From: Avichristensenella sp031549905
GTDB taxonomy: Bacteria > Bacillota > Clostridia > Christensenellales > Aristaeellaceae
DNA length: 64,000 nucleotides
Assembly (NCBI GenBank): GCA_031549905.1
Contig: JAVBPC010000012.1
Location: 74,267 to 138,266 of the forward strand
Direction: 5' to 3'
Under the pieces are notes generated by a model. It searched no databases. It was not told the origin of the DNA and was given only the letters and a program-made list of their open reading frames with translations. The position numbers and the translations under genes are program-made. Positions 1 to 7,879 of the stretch are shown here, one piece after another. How positions within the stretch are numbered: position 1 is the stretch's first letter; every line of letters begins with the position of its first letter.

Positions 1-98
1 GCCGGGCCGCGGTACTTTTCCTTCGCCGGATAGGACCGCAGCCGGTTATGATCATCCAGAAAGTTCTTCAGCACAGCAAGCGTCTCGCCTTCCGTCAT
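1..98 (-). CDS. DUF2087 domain protein, 3' part outside window
   Basis: Only the first 32 codons are present; the gene runs off the left edge. The peptide starts MTEGETLAVLKNFLDDHNRL and continues RSYPAKEKYRGP. A short helix with FLD, then a 'R.YPAK..K' stretch, is the typical opening of DUF2087, a small domain often found alone or after HTH domains and of unproven biochemical role. The ATG at 98 overlaps the TGA of the upstream gene (ATGA), so it is translationally coupled to it and is the third gene of a minus-strand set behind the PHP protein. No function can be given from this fragment. Confidence 0.6.
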   Translation of the reverse strand, partial: MTEGETLAVLKNFLDDHNRLRSYPAKEKYRGP

Positions 99-427
99 TC
101 CGCCAGCCCCGCCTTTCGCAGAAACGCATCATGCGCGCTCATATACGCATCGATCAGGCTGGCAACCAGCACCGCGCCTTCTTCGTTCAGGCCGCGCATC
201 CTGACGATCTCTTCCACGATGAACTCGAACGCCTCATCGTCATCGTAGAAGCCGTCGCCCATGAACCCATCGCCGTCGATCACATCATTTTCGCGCATGT
301 AGCGCAGGTCCAGCGCCTGCGCCTGCCGCAGCATTCCGTCAATCGACGGTCCAATTTCCGAAAACGCCTTGCGGTCAATGCTCCTGGCGATGTAGCGCAG
401 CGCCTCTTCTTCATTATAGCCTTGCAT
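95..427 (-). CDS. Hypothetical acidic protein, 110 aa
   Basis: Starts MQGYNEEEALRYIARSIDRK; I chose the ATG at 427 because GGGAGG lies just upstream, rather than an in-frame ATG 35 codons earlier without a site. The protein is acidic and helical, with an unusual run of Asp/Gly residues (positions about 45-62, GDGFMGDGFYDDDE) that could bind a metal ion but has no clear EF-hand spacing. No signal peptide or membrane segment. Its start lies inside the 3' end of the PHP gene (14-base overlap) and its stop overlaps the DUF2087 start, so the three genes are one unit. I do not recognise a family. Confidence 0.7.
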   Translation of the reverse strand: MQGYNEEEALRYIARSIDRKAFSEIGPSIDGMLRQAQALDLRYMRENDVIDGDGFMGDGFYDDDEAFEFIVEEIVRMRGLNEEGAVLVASLIDAYMSAHDAFLRKAGLAE

Positions 428-1667
428 ACTGCCTCCCCATCTGCGCGAATGCCGCCGTGCGTTTCGCTGCGTCAGGCCATTCCCGCGCGGCGCTTTCGCT
501 GAACAGGCCGTTTTCCTGCCGCTCATGCGCAATCATTGCCCATGCGCTCTCGCGCAGCGCGTCGAATCCGGGCTCGCGCATCTTTTCGCAGATGAACGAC
601 TGGCGCGGCTGGTTGATGTCCTCGCCGGATACCTCAAAGAACCCGCCTGCAGCGATCTTTTCGCGAAGGCGTGCAATCTGCTGCGCGGAGTTTCTGGTGG
701 GCATGTAGGTAATCGAACGGAATCCAAGTTCCGTCAGCACATCAAACAGCTCATCCAGGTACCCGTCCTCAAAGCGCTGCGCGCGCTTGTCGCCGGTGAC
801 GCTGTCGCCCACATCGCCCAAGTATGCGTACGCGGAGATCGCGCCAACTTTCTCGGACAGCGCCAGCACATCGCGCACGTTCGCGCACTCCGCATCCGCC
901 GGGATGTAGAACGCCGGGATCAATTCCGCCTTGATCCAGCCGATCAAATCATAATGGAAGAAGGGGTTTGCGGGATCGGAGAACATGCCGGCGTATTTCG
1001 CGCCGACCGGCCTTCCAAACGCTTCCTGAAGGAAAGCAAGCAGCGGCTCGCCGCGGCCCACTTTCGCCTCCAGCGCATGCGCCAGCGCGGAAGAAATGTG
1101 CCGCTCCGTCACCGTGCCGCCGTGCGCCGCCTCGGACAGGGGCAGCACATCCCTGTCAAAATCGATCGAAAGGCCCGTCTTTTTAAGCATCACGTTCAGC
1201 CGCGCGATCATGCGGCGGTTGCGGTCGTTCCGCTTCTCGCGCAGCGGCGCAAAAAACGCGTCCACCGTTTCGATGTGCGCATGCGGCACGGCGTGCAGCA
1301 GAATGTACGCGACCCCCTCCTGATCGGGGTTGTTGATGCGGCGCCCCTGAAGCCTGGTGCCGTCAAAGGACACGCGGCATTCCAGCCCGCAGGTGCCGCC
1401 GATGCCAAGCAGATCGCACGCAGCCAGGAATTCCCGCGCACCCATGATCGAATCATGGTCCATGATACCGGCAGTGCAAAGGCCGGTGGCGCACGCCTTC
1501 CACGCGGCGGCGGTCGGCGAATAGGGCGAAAAAGAATATGTGGTGTGAATGTGATTGTTCACATCCGTGCCCGCCGGGGGCAACTCCAGCGTGGGCAGCA
1601 AGGCTTTCAGGGCGGCAAGGCGCTCCCGCGCCGTGGGCGCGTTCAGCTTAGAAAGTACATCAGCCAT
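414..1667 (-). CDS. PHP domain metal-dependent phosphoesterase
   Basis: 417 aa, start MADVLSKLNAPTARERLAAL preceded by GGAGGAAATCCG. The metal-binding pattern of PHP phosphoesterases is visible: NHIHTTYSFSPYSP at about residues 41-54, then GIMDHDSIMGA near 70-80, GLECRVSF near 100, paired His near LLHAVPHAH, and a C-terminal GEDINQPRQSF where the last metal ligands usually sit. PHP proteins hydrolyse phosphoesters, for example histidinol phosphate or nucleotide 3'-ends, with a trinuclear metal centre; the substrate here is unknown. It heads a three-gene set with a small acidic protein and a DUF2087 protein. Confidence 0.8.
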   Translation of the reverse strand: MADVLSKLNAPTARERLAALKALLPTLELPPAGTDVNNHIHTTYSFSPYSPTAAAWKACATGLCTAGIMDHDSIMGAREFLAACDLLGIGGTCGLECRVSFDGTRLQGRRINNPDQEGVAYILLHAVPHAHIETVDAFFAPLREKRNDRNRRMIARLNVMLKKTGLSIDFDRDVLPLSEAAHGGTVTERHISSALAHALEAKVGRGEPLLAFLQEAFGRPVGAKYAGMFSDPANPFFHYDLIGWIKAELIPAFYIPADAECANVRDVLALSEKVGAISAYAYLGDVGDSVTGDKRAQRFEDGYLDELFDVLTELGFRSITYMPTRNSAQQIARLREKIAAGGFFEVSGEDINQPRQSFICEKMREPGFDALRESAWAMIAHERQENGLFSESAAREWPDAAKRTAAFAQMGRQYARL

Positions 1668-1741
1668 CGGATTTCCTCCGCAGATCATTCGTTTTCCTTA
1701 TTATAGGGGATACGGGGTGTGGTTTCAAGGAAAATCGCGTC

Positions 1742-1771
1742 TTGACGCAAGGCAGTAAAATGCGCTAAACT
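1742..1771 (+). promoter_or_regulatory. Possible sigma-A promoter for alkaline phosphatase gene
   Basis: TTGACG at 1742-1747 and TAAACT at 1766-1771 are separated by 18 bases. This would give a leader of roughly 80 bases before the phosphatase ATG. The -10 match is only fair. I see no clear Pho box. Confidence 0.35.
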
Positions 1772-1855
1772 TTCCTGATATTTTACATACCGCAAACACG
1801 CCCTAGACAAGCGTATGCTACACTTCTCCCGTAAAAGAGAAGAGGAGGAGAAATC

Positions 1856-3343
1856 ATGAAGAGGTTCTCAAACATCCGGAAAATGCTGGCACTGGTTCTT
1901 GCCGCTATATGCGTGCTCGCGGTGTTGCCGCAGGCGATCGCGGAAGACATGTCCACCCCCAAGTATGTGTTCATGTTCATCGGCGATGGCATGGGCAGCC
2001 CGCAGATCAGCGCCACACAGTATTACCTGGGCACGCAGCAAAACCCGGATGCCACCATCCCGACCCCCGCGCGTCTTTCCTTCACAGGCTTTCAGAATGT
2101 CGGCATCATGACAACCTATGACGCCACATCCTTCTGCCCGGATTCCGCGTCCACGGCGTCCTCCATGGCATCTGGCAACAAGACGCTCTCCGGCGTGATC
2201 AACTATGACGTAACGCTTACGGAAAGTTTCCCACTCATCACGGAAGCCGCGAAGGCCGCAGGTAAAAAGGTCGGCGTCATCACCACCGTCTCCCTTGATC
2301 ACGCGACCCCGGCAGCGTACTATGCCAAGGTTACCAGCCGCAGCCTGTACTATGATATCGCCGTGCAGGGCATTGCGGGCGATACGCTGGACTTCCTCGG
2401 CGGCGGCCGCTTCCTGCAGCCCACGGGCAAAAATGGCGACCAGCCCGATGTATACGATCTGGCCCGTGAAAACGGCTTCACCATCGTGGATACCAACGAC
2501 GCCACCCGCGCGCTGGATGCAAACAGCGGCCGCGTGCTGGCGCTGTGTGAAGATCCCGACAACGCCATGGCCATGCAATATGAAGTGGACCGCCTGCGCA
2601 AGGCAGCGGAAGGCGCCGATTCCATGAGCCTTGCGGAGTATGTGAAAACCGCTATTCGCGTGCTGGATAACGAGAACGGATTTTTCTTGATGGCCGAGGG
2701 CGGCAAGATTGACTGGAGTTGCCACGCCAACGACGGCCTGACCTCGATCCAGGAAACGTTGGCCTTTTCAGATGCCGTACAGGTCGCGATTGATTTCGCC
2801 GCGGAGCACCCGGATGAAACGCTGATCATCGTCACTGGCGACCACGAAACCGGTGGCCTGACCATTGGCTTCGCCGCCACCGCGTATGATACACACTTTA
2901 GCTATCTGCAAGCCCAGAATATCTCCTTCACGGATTTTGACACCGTCATCGCCGGCCTGCGCGCCGACAAGGCGACCTTCGCGGACGCCCTTGTCGCCAT
3001 TGAAGCGCACTATGGCCTGACAACGGAAGCGGACCGGCCGTTGACGCTGACCGACGCGGAGCTCAAAAGCCTCCAGGCGGCGTTCATGCTGAGCATGTTG
3101 GATAAGAGCGGCCGCGTGATAGGTGAAGCGGAAACGCTGGCCTACGGCGGATATGAGCCGCTGAGCATGGCGGTATCCCACATCCTCAACAACAACGCGG
3201 GCGTGGCCTATACCTCCTATGCGCACACGGGCCTGCAGCTTCCGGTGTACGCGATGGGCGTGGGCGCGCAGGCGTTCTCCGGCAGCTATGACAATACGGA
3301 TATCTTCTTCAAAACGATGGAAGCCATGGGGCTTGGCATCTAA
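1856..3343 (+). CDS. Secreted alkaline phosphatase (PhoA family)
   Basis: 495 aa, start preceded by AGAGGAGGAGAAATC. An N-terminal signal peptide (KR..., hydrophobic LALVLAAICVLAVLP, AIA-ED cleavage near residue 29) sends it out of the cell. The alkaline phosphatase core is clear: FIGDGMGSPQ (metal-binding Asp), CPDSASTASSMASG with the nucleophile Ser in D-S-A, LDHATPAAYY, EGGKIDW and TGDHETGGL with the zinc-binding His, and a late AHTG motif. It releases phosphate from organic phosphomonoesters outside the membrane. The next gene begins 59 bases downstream after a hairpin. A 5'-nucleotidase at 59.9 kb may serve the same scavenging role. Confidence 0.93.
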   Translation: MKRFSNIRKMLALVLAAICVLAVLPQAIAEDMSTPKYVFMFIGDGMGSPQISATQYYLGTQQNPDATIPTPARLSFTGFQNVGIMTTYDATSFCPDSASTASSMASGNKTLSGVINYDVTLTESFPLITEAAKAAGKKVGVITTVSLDHATPAAYYAKVTSRSLYYDIAVQGIAGDTLDFLGGGRFLQPTGKNGDQPDVYDLARENGFTIVDTNDATRALDANSGRVLALCEDPDNAMAMQYEVDRLRKAAEGADSMSLAEYVKTAIRVLDNENGFFLMAEGGKIDWSCHANDGLTSIQETLAFSDAVQVAIDFAAEHPDETLIIVTGDHETGGLTIGFAATAYDTHFSYLQAQNISFTDFDTVIAGLRADKATFADALVAIEAHYGLTTEADRPLTLTDAELKSLQAAFMLSMLDKSGRVIGEAETLAYGGYEPLSMAVSHILNNNAGVAYTSYAHTGLQLPVYAMGVGAQAFSGSYDNTDIFFKTMEAMGLGI

Positions 3344-3361
3344 TTGCAATCCGTCAGGCGT

Positions 3362-3386
3362 CCCGCAGGGCTTCCTGCGGGGCGTT
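3362..3386 (+). terminator. Hairpin after alkaline phosphatase gene
   Basis: CCCGCAGG-GCTT-CCTGCGGG (3362-3381) is a perfect 8-bp stem followed by GCGTTTTGCC. The T run is short, so it may be a weak terminator allowing partial read-through into the YibE/F gene, whose ATG is only about 20 bases away. Confidence 0.5.
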
Positions 3387-3402
3387 TTGCCGTGGAGGCG
3401 TT

Positions 3403-4545
3403 ATGAACAAGAAAAAACGCAACTGGATCTTCTGCATAGTGGTCGGCGCGCTGTGCATCGCCCTTTGCTATCTGCCGACGGAAACGCGCCTTGGGTCTGC
3501 CGCGCAGACCGCACCAAGGGTGACGGTGCGCGTGCTGTCTGTGGATAACAGCCAACTGTCGCCGCTTGGCATCGTCTATTCCGGCGCACAAACCTGTCAG
3601 GTTGAGGTGCTGGATGGGGAATTCAAGGGGCAACAGGCGACCGCCATCAACCATATGAACGCCGCGCTGGACAGGGATAAGCTGTTTGAAGAAGGCGATA
3701 AGGCGCTGGCCATGCTGCACGCCGCAAATGGGACAATCAATGCAATCACCTTGATCGATCATTACCGCCTGAACACGCAGGGGGTGCTGTTCGCGCTGTT
3801 TGGCCTGCTGTTGATCGTGTTTGCGGGCGTCAGCGGGTTTGGCGCGCTGATTTCGCTGGTCGCAAGCGTGCTGGTTGTATGGAAGCTGTTGATCCCCTGG
3901 ATGCTGGCAGGGTTTTCGCCGATCCTGGGGGCGCTGATCATGGTGACGCTGCTGACGGTCATGATTGACTTTCTGGTGGCCGGACTTACGCGCACCGCGC
4001 TGATTGCTATCCTGGGCTCGCTGCTGGGCACAGGCGTCACATGCCTGCTGTCGATGCTGTTTGGCAACCTGCTGAAACTTGATGGCGGAAGCCTCCCGTA
4101 TGTCGTGCCGATTCTGGCGCAAAATCATCTGCAGCTGAACCTCAGGGAGATTTTCTTTGCCATGGTGTTCATTGCCAACTCCGGCGCGCTGATGGATTTG
4201 AGCATGGATATCGCCACCGCATGTGAAGAAATCCGCCTGCACAAGCCGGATATCACCCGCGGGGCGCTGCTGCTTTCAGGCTTTCGCGTGGGGCGGAACG
4301 TCATCGGCACAATGACCACCACGCTGATGCTCGCCTATTCCGGCAGCTATTTGTCGCTACTGATGTACTTTCAAGGGCAGGGAACGCCCATCATCGACAT
4401 ACTGAACCTGAAATACGTTGCCAGCGAGGTGCTCATCACGCTGGTCGGGTCGTTTGGGCTGGTGACCGTGGCGCCGTTCACGGCGCTGGTTTCGGCAGCG
4501 GTTATTCCAGGCAGGCGCGCGGGCACGCAAACGATGGATATGTGA
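3403..4545 (+). CDS. YibE/F family membrane protein
   Basis: 380 aa with an N-terminal transmembrane segment (NWIFCIVVGALCIALCYL), an extracellular domain of about 100 residues containing SVDNSQL and a 'V.VL.GEFKGQ' strand typical of YibE, then about seven transmembrane helices (from LFALFGLLLIVFAGVSGFG to the C terminus). The conserved YibE/F sequence AMVFIANSGALMDLSMDIA is present near residues 252-270. The family has been proposed to be a transporter, but its substrate is not established. It may be co-transcribed with the alkaline phosphatase upstream; a strong terminator follows directly. Confidence 0.85.
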   Translation: MNKKKRNWIFCIVVGALCIALCYLPTETRLGSAAQTAPRVTVRVLSVDNSQLSPLGIVYSGAQTCQVEVLDGEFKGQQATAINHMNAALDRDKLFEEGDKALAMLHAANGTINAITLIDHYRLNTQGVLFALFGLLLIVFAGVSGFGALISLVASVLVVWKLLIPWMLAGFSPILGALIMVTLLTVMIDFLVAGLTRTALIAILGSLLGTGVTCLLSMLFGNLLKLDGGSLPYVVPILAQNHLQLNLREIFFAMVFIANSGALMDLSMDIATACEEIRLHKPDITRGALLLSGFRVGRNVIGTMTTTLMLAYSGSYLSLLMYFQGQGTPIIDILNLKYVASEVLITLVGSFGLVTVAPFTALVSAAVIPGRRAGTQTMDM

Positions 4546-4574
4546 AAAGGTCCGGGCAAACGCCCGGACCTTTT
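4545..4574. terminator. Bidirectional terminator
   Basis: A perfect 13-bp stem AAAAGGTCCGGGC / GCCCGGACCTTTT with loop AAAC. It has T runs on both strands and lies between convergent genes ending at 4545 (+) and 4594 (-). Confidence 0.9.
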
Positions 4575-4593
4575 GTACAGGTATGTACGGCGA

Positions 4594-5214
4594 TCAAACC
4601 GCCGCTTCCTGCGCCTCGGGGGCCGGATCAGCCCTCTTACGGCGAATGTTCTTGGTAACCCACGCGCGCGAGTCCTTATAGGCCTTGGCAAAGTCGTCTT
4701 TCAGCGCGTCGACGTTCGCGGTAACGAAGTTGCCGCCGCGGTTAAAGTGCGTGACGAACATCTGCCCCACGGCATAGGTGCAAAGCCCGTTCGTGGCAGG
4801 CTTCATCGCAAACGCAAGGGGAAGGCCGACAACCGGCACCGCCACCACGGCCTTGCTCATAAAGTGGGAAGCAAAACCGGGCACGCCCGCGCCAAGCACG
4901 GAAACGATGATATTCTTGGCAATGCCCTCTTTGAATTCCACGCCGTACAGCTTGGAAAGCTGGCGCACCATGTTCAGGTGAATGCCCGTCAGCGCGGCGA
5001 TGTTGACGAACGGCAGCGGCACAATGCCCATGCCCATCGCGCCGTATACGCTGTGGCGCAGAATCTTGTCTACCGCGGCGTCATCCACCACCAGCGGCGC
5101 CGAAACTTCTACCGGCACATCCACCGGCGCTTCCGCCCCGCCATCCACTACCTGCGCGTTCACAACCTGCGGCTCCACCGCGCTCTCGACCTTTTTCCTC
5201 GTGTTTTCCGCCAT
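4594..5214 (-). CDS. DUF697 (YcjF-like) membrane protein
   Basis: 206 aa, start MAENTRKKVESAVEPQ at 5214, with AAAGGAGG upstream; an earlier in-frame ATG lacks a site. The first 60 residues are Val/Ala/Pro/Glu-rich and probably disordered. The DUF697 core follows: a helix ILRHSVYGAMGMGIVPLPF, then VNIAALTGIHLNMVRQLSKLYG, then KNIIVSVLGAGVPGFASHF and VVAVPVVGLPLAFAMKPATN, giving two membrane hairpins. DUF697 proteins are inner-membrane proteins, often near GTPases (YcjX/YcjF in E. coli, stress-linked); no GTPase partner is next to it here. It has its own promoter at 5267-5295. Confidence 0.8.
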   Translation of the reverse strand: MAENTRKKVESAVEPQVVNAQVVDGGAEAPVDVPVEVSAPLVVDDAAVDKILRHSVYGAMGMGIVPLPFVNIAALTGIHLNMVRQLSKLYGVEFKEGIAKNIIVSVLGAGVPGFASHFMSKAVVAVPVVGLPLAFAMKPATNGLCTYAVGQMFVTHFNRGGNFVTANVDALKDDFAKAYKDSRAWVTKNIRRKRADPAPEAQEAAV

Positions 5215-5266
5215 AAAAAAAGCCTCCTTTATTGCTACGCAAAATGTGACCATTACTTTCCATAAC

Positions 5267-5295
5267 AGTATATCACATTCAGCGGTTTTTGTATA
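5267..5295 (-). promoter_or_regulatory. Sigma-A promoter with extended -10 for DUF697 gene
   Basis: Read on the minus strand, TATACA (5290-5295), 17-base spacer, TATACT (5267-5272), with TG one base before the -10. The leader is about 50 bases. Confidence 0.6.
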
Positions 5296-5323
5296 ATGCT
5301 TTTATACCGCTTTTTCGCACATT

Positions 5324-6334
5324 TTAACGGCCTTGCAAAAATGCTTCCGCGCGGTCCATGATATTCTGCCTGATGGCATCGTAGAAAAACATGACATCAT
5401 AGCGGTGGTATTTGCTCACCGTGGGGGTCAGCGTCTGGAAGTCCGCCTCATCCAGCGATGTCACCACCAGCACGCTGTGCTCTCTATCCACAAGCGCATT
5501 GGCAGCGGCCGGGTTCCCATCCGCATCCTGGACACGGGCGGTCGGGTTGTCCGCGGCGTGCGCCAGCACTTCCTCCGTGGTCCAGCTGATGGGGTTGATC
5601 GTCAGCGCGCCATCCTTCCAGGTGCCAAACCCCTTGTACGCGCCGGTACCGATCTCGCTTGGCGCAGTCGTGTTCCAGGATAGGATCACGCCGGTGTCGG
5701 TGGGGCCGGCGGCAAACGCAAGGTTCGGGTTTTTCGCGATATCCTTGCTCTCGACCGAATACCCGATGGCGTACGTGGCGATATGGCCGTCGTTGTAGGC
5801 GGCGTAAGCTTCATCGCCCAGCATCACAGTCGCAATTTCGCCAACCAAACACGCGCCCTGCGAATGGCCGAACAGCAGGAAGGGCCGCTCGCCCTTGTTG
5901 ATGTTCTTTAGAAAATAATCGAACGCGGCAAACACATCATCGCGCGGCAGGGCGATCGTGTAAGATTCAAACCCCTCCGGGTCCAAATCCCCAAGCATGA
6001 CCCCGTTAAGCTGTTGGTATAGCGGCGCGTACACATTGCCCGCGTCCAACAGCCCGATGTTTTCCGCAAGCCAGCCTTCAGCAGCGGTTCGCATCAGCAG
6101 GCTGTCCAGCCGGAGGAACGGAATATCGGCTTCATCCGGGCTGAATGACACGGTGGGATAGACGGCAAAGATATCCACCGGTTTGCCGCCATCCTGGGTA
6201 TAGCAAAGCCAATTATCCAGGTTGGCATAGTCCGTATCGCCGAGCTGCACCTGGGCAACAGCGCCGGAAGACAGCATCAGCAGCACCAGCAGCGCGATCA
6301 GCGCCGCGGCGGTACGACGGTTGCGGTTCATCAT
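5324..6334 (-). CDS. Secreted DUF3089 alpha/beta-hydrolase
   Basis: 336 aa with signal peptide (NRNRRTAAALIALLVLLML, SGAVA-Q cleavage). The mature protein begins with 'Y....WLCY.....VDIFAVYPTV', then FLLFGHSQGACLVGEIA near residues 171-187, where Ser in GHSQG is the expected lipase/esterase nucleophile. DUF3089 proteins are lipase-like alpha/beta-hydrolases that act on unidentified esters. The Asp/His partners are probably in VVTSLDEADF and the SKYHRYDV stretch. The gene starts with two adjacent ATG codons (6334, 6331) after GAGGAGGGGTTT. It stands alone, with its own promoter. Confidence 0.82.
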   Translation of the reverse strand: MMNRNRRTAAALIALLVLLMLSSGAVAQVQLGDTDYANLDNWLCYTQDGGKPVDIFAVYPTVSFSPDEADIPFLRLDSLLMRTAAEGWLAENIGLLDAGNVYAPLYQQLNGVMLGDLDPEGFESYTIALPRDDVFAAFDYFLKNINKGERPFLLFGHSQGACLVGEIATVMLGDEAYAAYNDGHIATYAIGYSVESKDIAKNPNLAFAAGPTDTGVILSWNTTAPSEIGTGAYKGFGTWKDGALTINPISWTTEEVLAHAADNPTARVQDADGNPAAANALVDREHSVLVVTSLDEADFQTLTPTVSKYHRYDVMFFYDAIRQNIMDRAEAFLQGR

Positions 6335-6410
6335 AAACCCCTCCTCATTTGGTTCTTCCAGGTCGAAAAGCAGCGAAAAAGTTGCGCAAAGTACTTACGG
6401 GAACGAGACA

Positions 6411-6439
6411 AATGTAACATACCCCCATGCATACGTCAA
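6411..6439 (-). promoter_or_regulatory. Possible sigma-A promoter for DUF3089 gene
   Basis: Minus strand: TTGACG (6434-6439), 17-base spacer, TACATT (6411-6416). The leader is about 70 bases. Confidence 0.45.
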
Positions 6440-6736
6440 TGCACACATCATGGCTGTTTCCAAAAACACTGCGAAAGGCCTGAAAGTAAAAAAGAGAAGC
6501 ACAATCCCATCAATCCAAATTAGGTTACACTGAATCCAAAGAGCAGCTTTTCATGAAAGCAAAATTCCAATTGTCCACATTCTGGGCAGCATTTTTGCGG
6601 CAAAAATTATTGTCGAAAAGTTGGAAGAAAAACCGCATCTGCTTCGTTATCTTCGCGCTACTCTTTGCGCCGGATGAAAAAAAAAGGCGCATTGGGGAAC
6701 AATACCCGTTGACTATCTGCGCAGCAGGAGGATCAC
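6440..6736. other. Intergenic region upstream of wecB
   Basis: About 300 bases, visibly more AT-rich than the genes around it (A runs at 6488-6494 and 6678-6686). It should hold the wecB promoter, but I could not find a clean -35/-10 pair. I looked for c-di-GMP riboswitch (GEMM-I/II) signature sequences because of the downstream genes and saw none. Short reading frames here lack ribosome binding sites and look non-coding. Confidence 0.6.
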
Positions 6737-7879
6737 ATGAAAATCAAGGTCATGAGCGTTTTCGGCACGCGCCCCGAGGCGGTCAAAATGCTTCCTTTGG
6801 TGAAAGTTATTCAAAACACTCCGCAAATGGAGAGCATCGTTTGCGTCACAGCGCAGCACCGTGATATGCTCGATCATGTTTTGGCCGCCTTTGGCGCCAA
6901 AGCGGATTATGACCTGAACATCATGGCTGCCGGGCAAACCTTGCAAGATATCACCACCCGGGTGCTGCAGGGCGTAACAGATGTGCTGGCCAAGGCGCGC
7001 CCTGATATTGTGCTGGTGCACGGAGACACCACCACCAGCTTTGTCGCGGGCCTTGCGGCATTTTACAGCCAGGTTACCGTGGGGCATGTGGAGGCGGGGC
7101 TGCGCACATACGACCGCTATTCCCCTTTCCCTGAGGAAATGAACAGAACCCTGCTGGGCAGGTTATCCACCCTTCACTTTGCGCCGACTGAGACCACCGC
7201 CGGCAACCTGCGCCGGGAAGGGATAGACAGCAACATTTTCATCACCGGCAACACGGTGATAGATGCCATGCGCTATACCGTGCAGTCGAACTATACCTTT
7301 AAGAGCGATGACCTGCGCGTCATCCGCTATGACGGCATGCGCACGGCGCTCATGACGCTGCACCGGAGGGAAAACCTAGGCGAACCGCTTCGCCAGATGC
7401 TGCTGGGCGTCCGGGATCTGCTGAATCAGTTTGATGACCTGCAGATCATCTATCCCATGCATAAAAACCCCCTGGTGCGCCAGCCCGCGCTGGAGATCCT
7501 GGGCAGTCACCCCAGGGCCCGCCTGATTGAACCCATCGGGGTGTTTGATCTGCACAACCTGTACGCCAAGTGCTACATGGTAATGACGGACTCCGGCGGA
7601 CTGCAGGAGGAAGCGCCTACCCTTGGAAAACCCGTGCTTGTGTTTAGAGACACAACAGAGAGGGTAGAAGCAGTGGAAGCCGGCACCGTGCGGCTGGCGG
7701 GGGTAACACGCGAAGGTGTGGTGCGCGAAGCATCGCGGCTGCTTTCCGATGAAAGCGCATACCGCCTGATGGCTGAGGCGCGCAATCCCTACGGCGACGG
7801 TCATGCCAGCGAGCGTATCACGCAGGCTATTCTAGACTACTTTAAAGATAAAAAGGAGACGGCCATAACAATTGGTTGA
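6737..7879 (+). CDS. wecB: UDP-N-acetylglucosamine 2-epimerase (non-hydrolysing)
   Basis: 380 aa, the usual family length. It starts MKIKVMSVFGTRPEAVKMLP after GCAGGAGGATCAC. Family landmarks: FGTRPEAVKM at the N terminus (UDP-GlcNAc and UDP-binding loop), HGDTTTS near residue 95, VGHVEAGLRTYDRYSPFPEEMNR near 115-137 (active-site His/Glu/Arg), and DSGGLQEEAPTLGKPVLVFRDTTERVEAVEAGT near 285-315 (UDP binding). The enzyme interconverts UDP-GlcNAc and UDP-ManNAc. The stop codon overlaps the start of the following glycosyltransferase gene, so its product UDP-ManNAc is the expected donor for that enzyme; teichoic-acid linkage-unit synthesis is a less likely alternative because tagA/tagO-type genes are absent. 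Confidence 0.93.
   Translation: MKIKVMSVFGTRPEAVKMLPLVKVIQNTPQMESIVCVTAQHRDMLDHVLAAFGAKADYDLNIMAAGQTLQDITTRVLQGVTDVLAKARPDIVLVHGDTTTSFVAGLAAFYSQVTVGHVEAGLRTYDRYSPFPEEMNRTLLGRLSTLHFAPTETTAGNLRREGIDSNIFITGNTVIDAMRYTVQSNYTFKSDDLRVIRYDGMRTALMTLHRRENLGEPLRQMLLGVRDLLNQFDDLQIIYPMHKNPLVRQPALEILGSHPRARLIEPIGVFDLHNLYAKCYMVMTDSGGLQEEAPTLGKPVLVFRDTTERVEAVEAGTVRLAGVTREGVVREASRLLSDESAYRLMAEARNPYGDGHASERITQAILDYFKDKKETAITIG

Noticed and set aside
6440..6736. c-di-GMP riboswitch upstream of wecB.
   Set aside because: No GEMM-I or GEMM-II core sequence or matching stem pattern could be found; control is more likely at the protein level.
6553..6864. Reading frame of about 100 codons running into wecB.
   Set aside because: No ribosome binding site, overlaps the wecB start in another frame and has no recognisable domain.
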